The position numbers were made by a program, and so were the translations under genes. 64,000 nucleotides of DNA from Membranipora membranacea (lineage: Eukaryota > Bryozoa > Gymnolaemata > Cheilostomatida > Membraniporidae). The first letter of the stretch is position 1. Each line of letters starts with the position of its first letter. The stretch lies in the NCBI GenBank assembly GCA_914767715.1, contig OU612066.1, forward strand, positions 31,160,283 to 31,224,282, given 5' to 3'. Below, piece after piece: positions 62,793 through 64,000 of the stretch. The notes beneath the pieces were generated by a model, which saw nothing but the letters and a program-made list of their open reading frames with translations, searched no databases and was not told the origin of the DNA.

Positions 62793-64000
62793 TTATGAAT
62801 CACCATTATTCGTTAATAGAAGGGAGATAATTTTCATCACCTGTACGTACCCTGAGCTCATGTTTGCACATATAGACAAATAAAGAGTTGAGATAGCTGT
62901 TGGTTGATTTTCAGAGATTGTCGTTTCAATCGGTTCGCTTTGGACTACCTGTGTCTGTATCACTATTGAACTTGTAGCAGTTCTTATTGGATTGTTCTGG
63001 TAAAGAGGCCCATCTTCATTCTCATAGGTTTGGCTAGCTGTTTGGCTAGCTGTTTGGCTAGCTGTTTGGCTAGCTGTTTGGCTAGCTGTTTGCCTAGTCG
63101 TTTGGCCAGCCATTCGGTTAGCTGTTTGGTGAGCTGATTGACTAGTCGTTTGTCTAGCTATTTGGCTAGTTTTTTGCCTAGTCGTTTTGCCAGCTATTTG
63201 GTTAACTGTTTGGTGAGCTGATTGGCTAGTTGTTTGGAAAGCTGTTTGGCTAGTCGTTCGGCTAGCCGTTTGCCTAGACATTTGCCTCCTTCTGAAGCTG
63301 TTTACAGCATTTGAGTATATCATGGTAGCTTCTGAGTCATAAATATTTGGCTGCGATGTTGGAGTATGTTTGCCGTATATCTCTGCCGCTCTTTTCTGCC
63401 TCATGTATAAACAGAGAAATATAAGACCCACACTGACAATAACTGCTCCACCTGCACCGAAGATGATGCCAACTAAAATTATATAACACAAATCTCGTTA
63501 CCAAGATGGCATGCTGGAAGAAACCTGGTTATTTCAAGTTGTCAAAAGAAACTGTCAGACTCTAGGTTCAAAACTGATTGCTTTTATTTCATTTCTAGCT
63601 GCCTAATTTACTTCCACTTAAAACAAAGATAGCCATACCAAACTCACTTATGCCAAATTGAGATATTCCTTCATCAGTATTTGCATCATTTTCTGCTCGA
63701 TCTATGTCCTGAAACAAATAATATTTATGAGACAGTGCTCCTGTCATAAATCGATATCATCAGTTACAAATTATCTGTATCCATAGATCATATTGCAGTG
63801 TGTATTATCATGGTGTAAGCAATAATTATGATTTCTCTTTATGATTCTCTAACTATACACAATGTGCAGCATACTCATGTTCCAATCTATCAACATTATT
63901 TTTTCTCAGCTTTGTCGCAAAACGTAAAAAGTTCACTCACCTGATTCATATTGGTCCCTTGGTTCATAATATTCACATAGAACCAACCAGTATCCTTCAT
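62793..64000 (-). CDS. Gene D3 (partial): intact membrane and tyrosine-motif tail
   Basis: Exons on the minus strand: 64000-63941 (partial; KDTGWFYVNIMNQGTNMNQ in the supported phase), 63708-63639 (stalk, DIDRAENDANTDEGIS) and 63472-62793 (membrane plus tail). The ectodomain lies beyond the window. The membrane segment is GIIFGAGGAVIVSVGLIFLC followed by the basic MRQKRAAE. The tail carries YSNA, then 21 four-residue xQTx units, YENE and YQNN, and ends with TLYLSI and SGYVQV. The three Tyr-x-Asn sites fit the Grb2-type SH2 consensus. TxYxxI and SxYxxV fit ITSM and ITIM consensus patterns. No lesion is seen. It is the only undamaged D copy here, and likely a signalling surface receptor. Confidence 0.7.
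63027..63278 (-). repeat. 12-base coding minisatellite in D3 tail (21 units)
   Basis: 252 bases, exactly 21 units of 12, all in frame, resembling CTAGCCAAACAG. The last five or six units are almost identical, suggesting recent expansion; upstream units are more diverged. Confidence 0.9.

Noticed and set aside
63027-63278. CRISPR array
   Set aside because: Contiguous 12-base coding repeat without spacers, in a eukaryotic exon.

Overview
This is an AT-rich window from an animal genome, most likely an invertebrate; the phylum cannot be set from the sequence. The reasons are GT-AG introns of about 100 bases to over 1 kb, signal-peptide exons, degenerate non-LTR retrotransposons, tRNA-derived SINEs and dispersed repeats. 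There are no bacterial-type operons. I assembled the genes from ORFs, splice sites and comparison between the copies inside the window.

The core is a duplicated cluster of two linked gene types. Type A encodes a secreted protein of 213-214 residues in five exons (A1 partial, 1-1232 +; A2, 29754-32371 -; A3, 52813-55330 -). Type B starts 226-279 bases downstream on the same strand. It encodes a signal peptide, a roughly 310-residue propeller-like ectodomain, a stalk, a membrane exon and a tyrosine-bearing tail (B1, 1512-4530 +; B2, 25722-29527 -; B3, 49149-52578 -; fragment B4, near 58875 +). I recognise neither family. A is intact where it is complete. All three B copies carry different lesions in the membrane exon, although ectodomain and tail stay largely readable.

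Between the A-B pairs lie short membrane-and-tail modules of related design whose ectodomain exons are not visible: C (15354-16291 +), D1 (20468-21481 +), E (38388-39538 +), D2 (44241-45062 +) and D3 (62793-64000 -, running off the window). D tails carry a 12-base coding minisatellite, three Tyr-x-Asn sites and a terminal pair of ITSM/ITIM-like tyrosine motifs. This looks like a fast-evolving family of signalling surface receptors, plausibly for immunity or self-recognition, but that is inference from motifs and architecture only.

The rest is duplicated flank (about 3 kb behind each B gene, about 1.5 kb behind D genes), five degenerate LINE fragments, several tRNA-derived SINEs, and a repeat family sharing a roughly 45-base module in at least 14 places. 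Insertions seen in one copy and missing from another allow relative dating.
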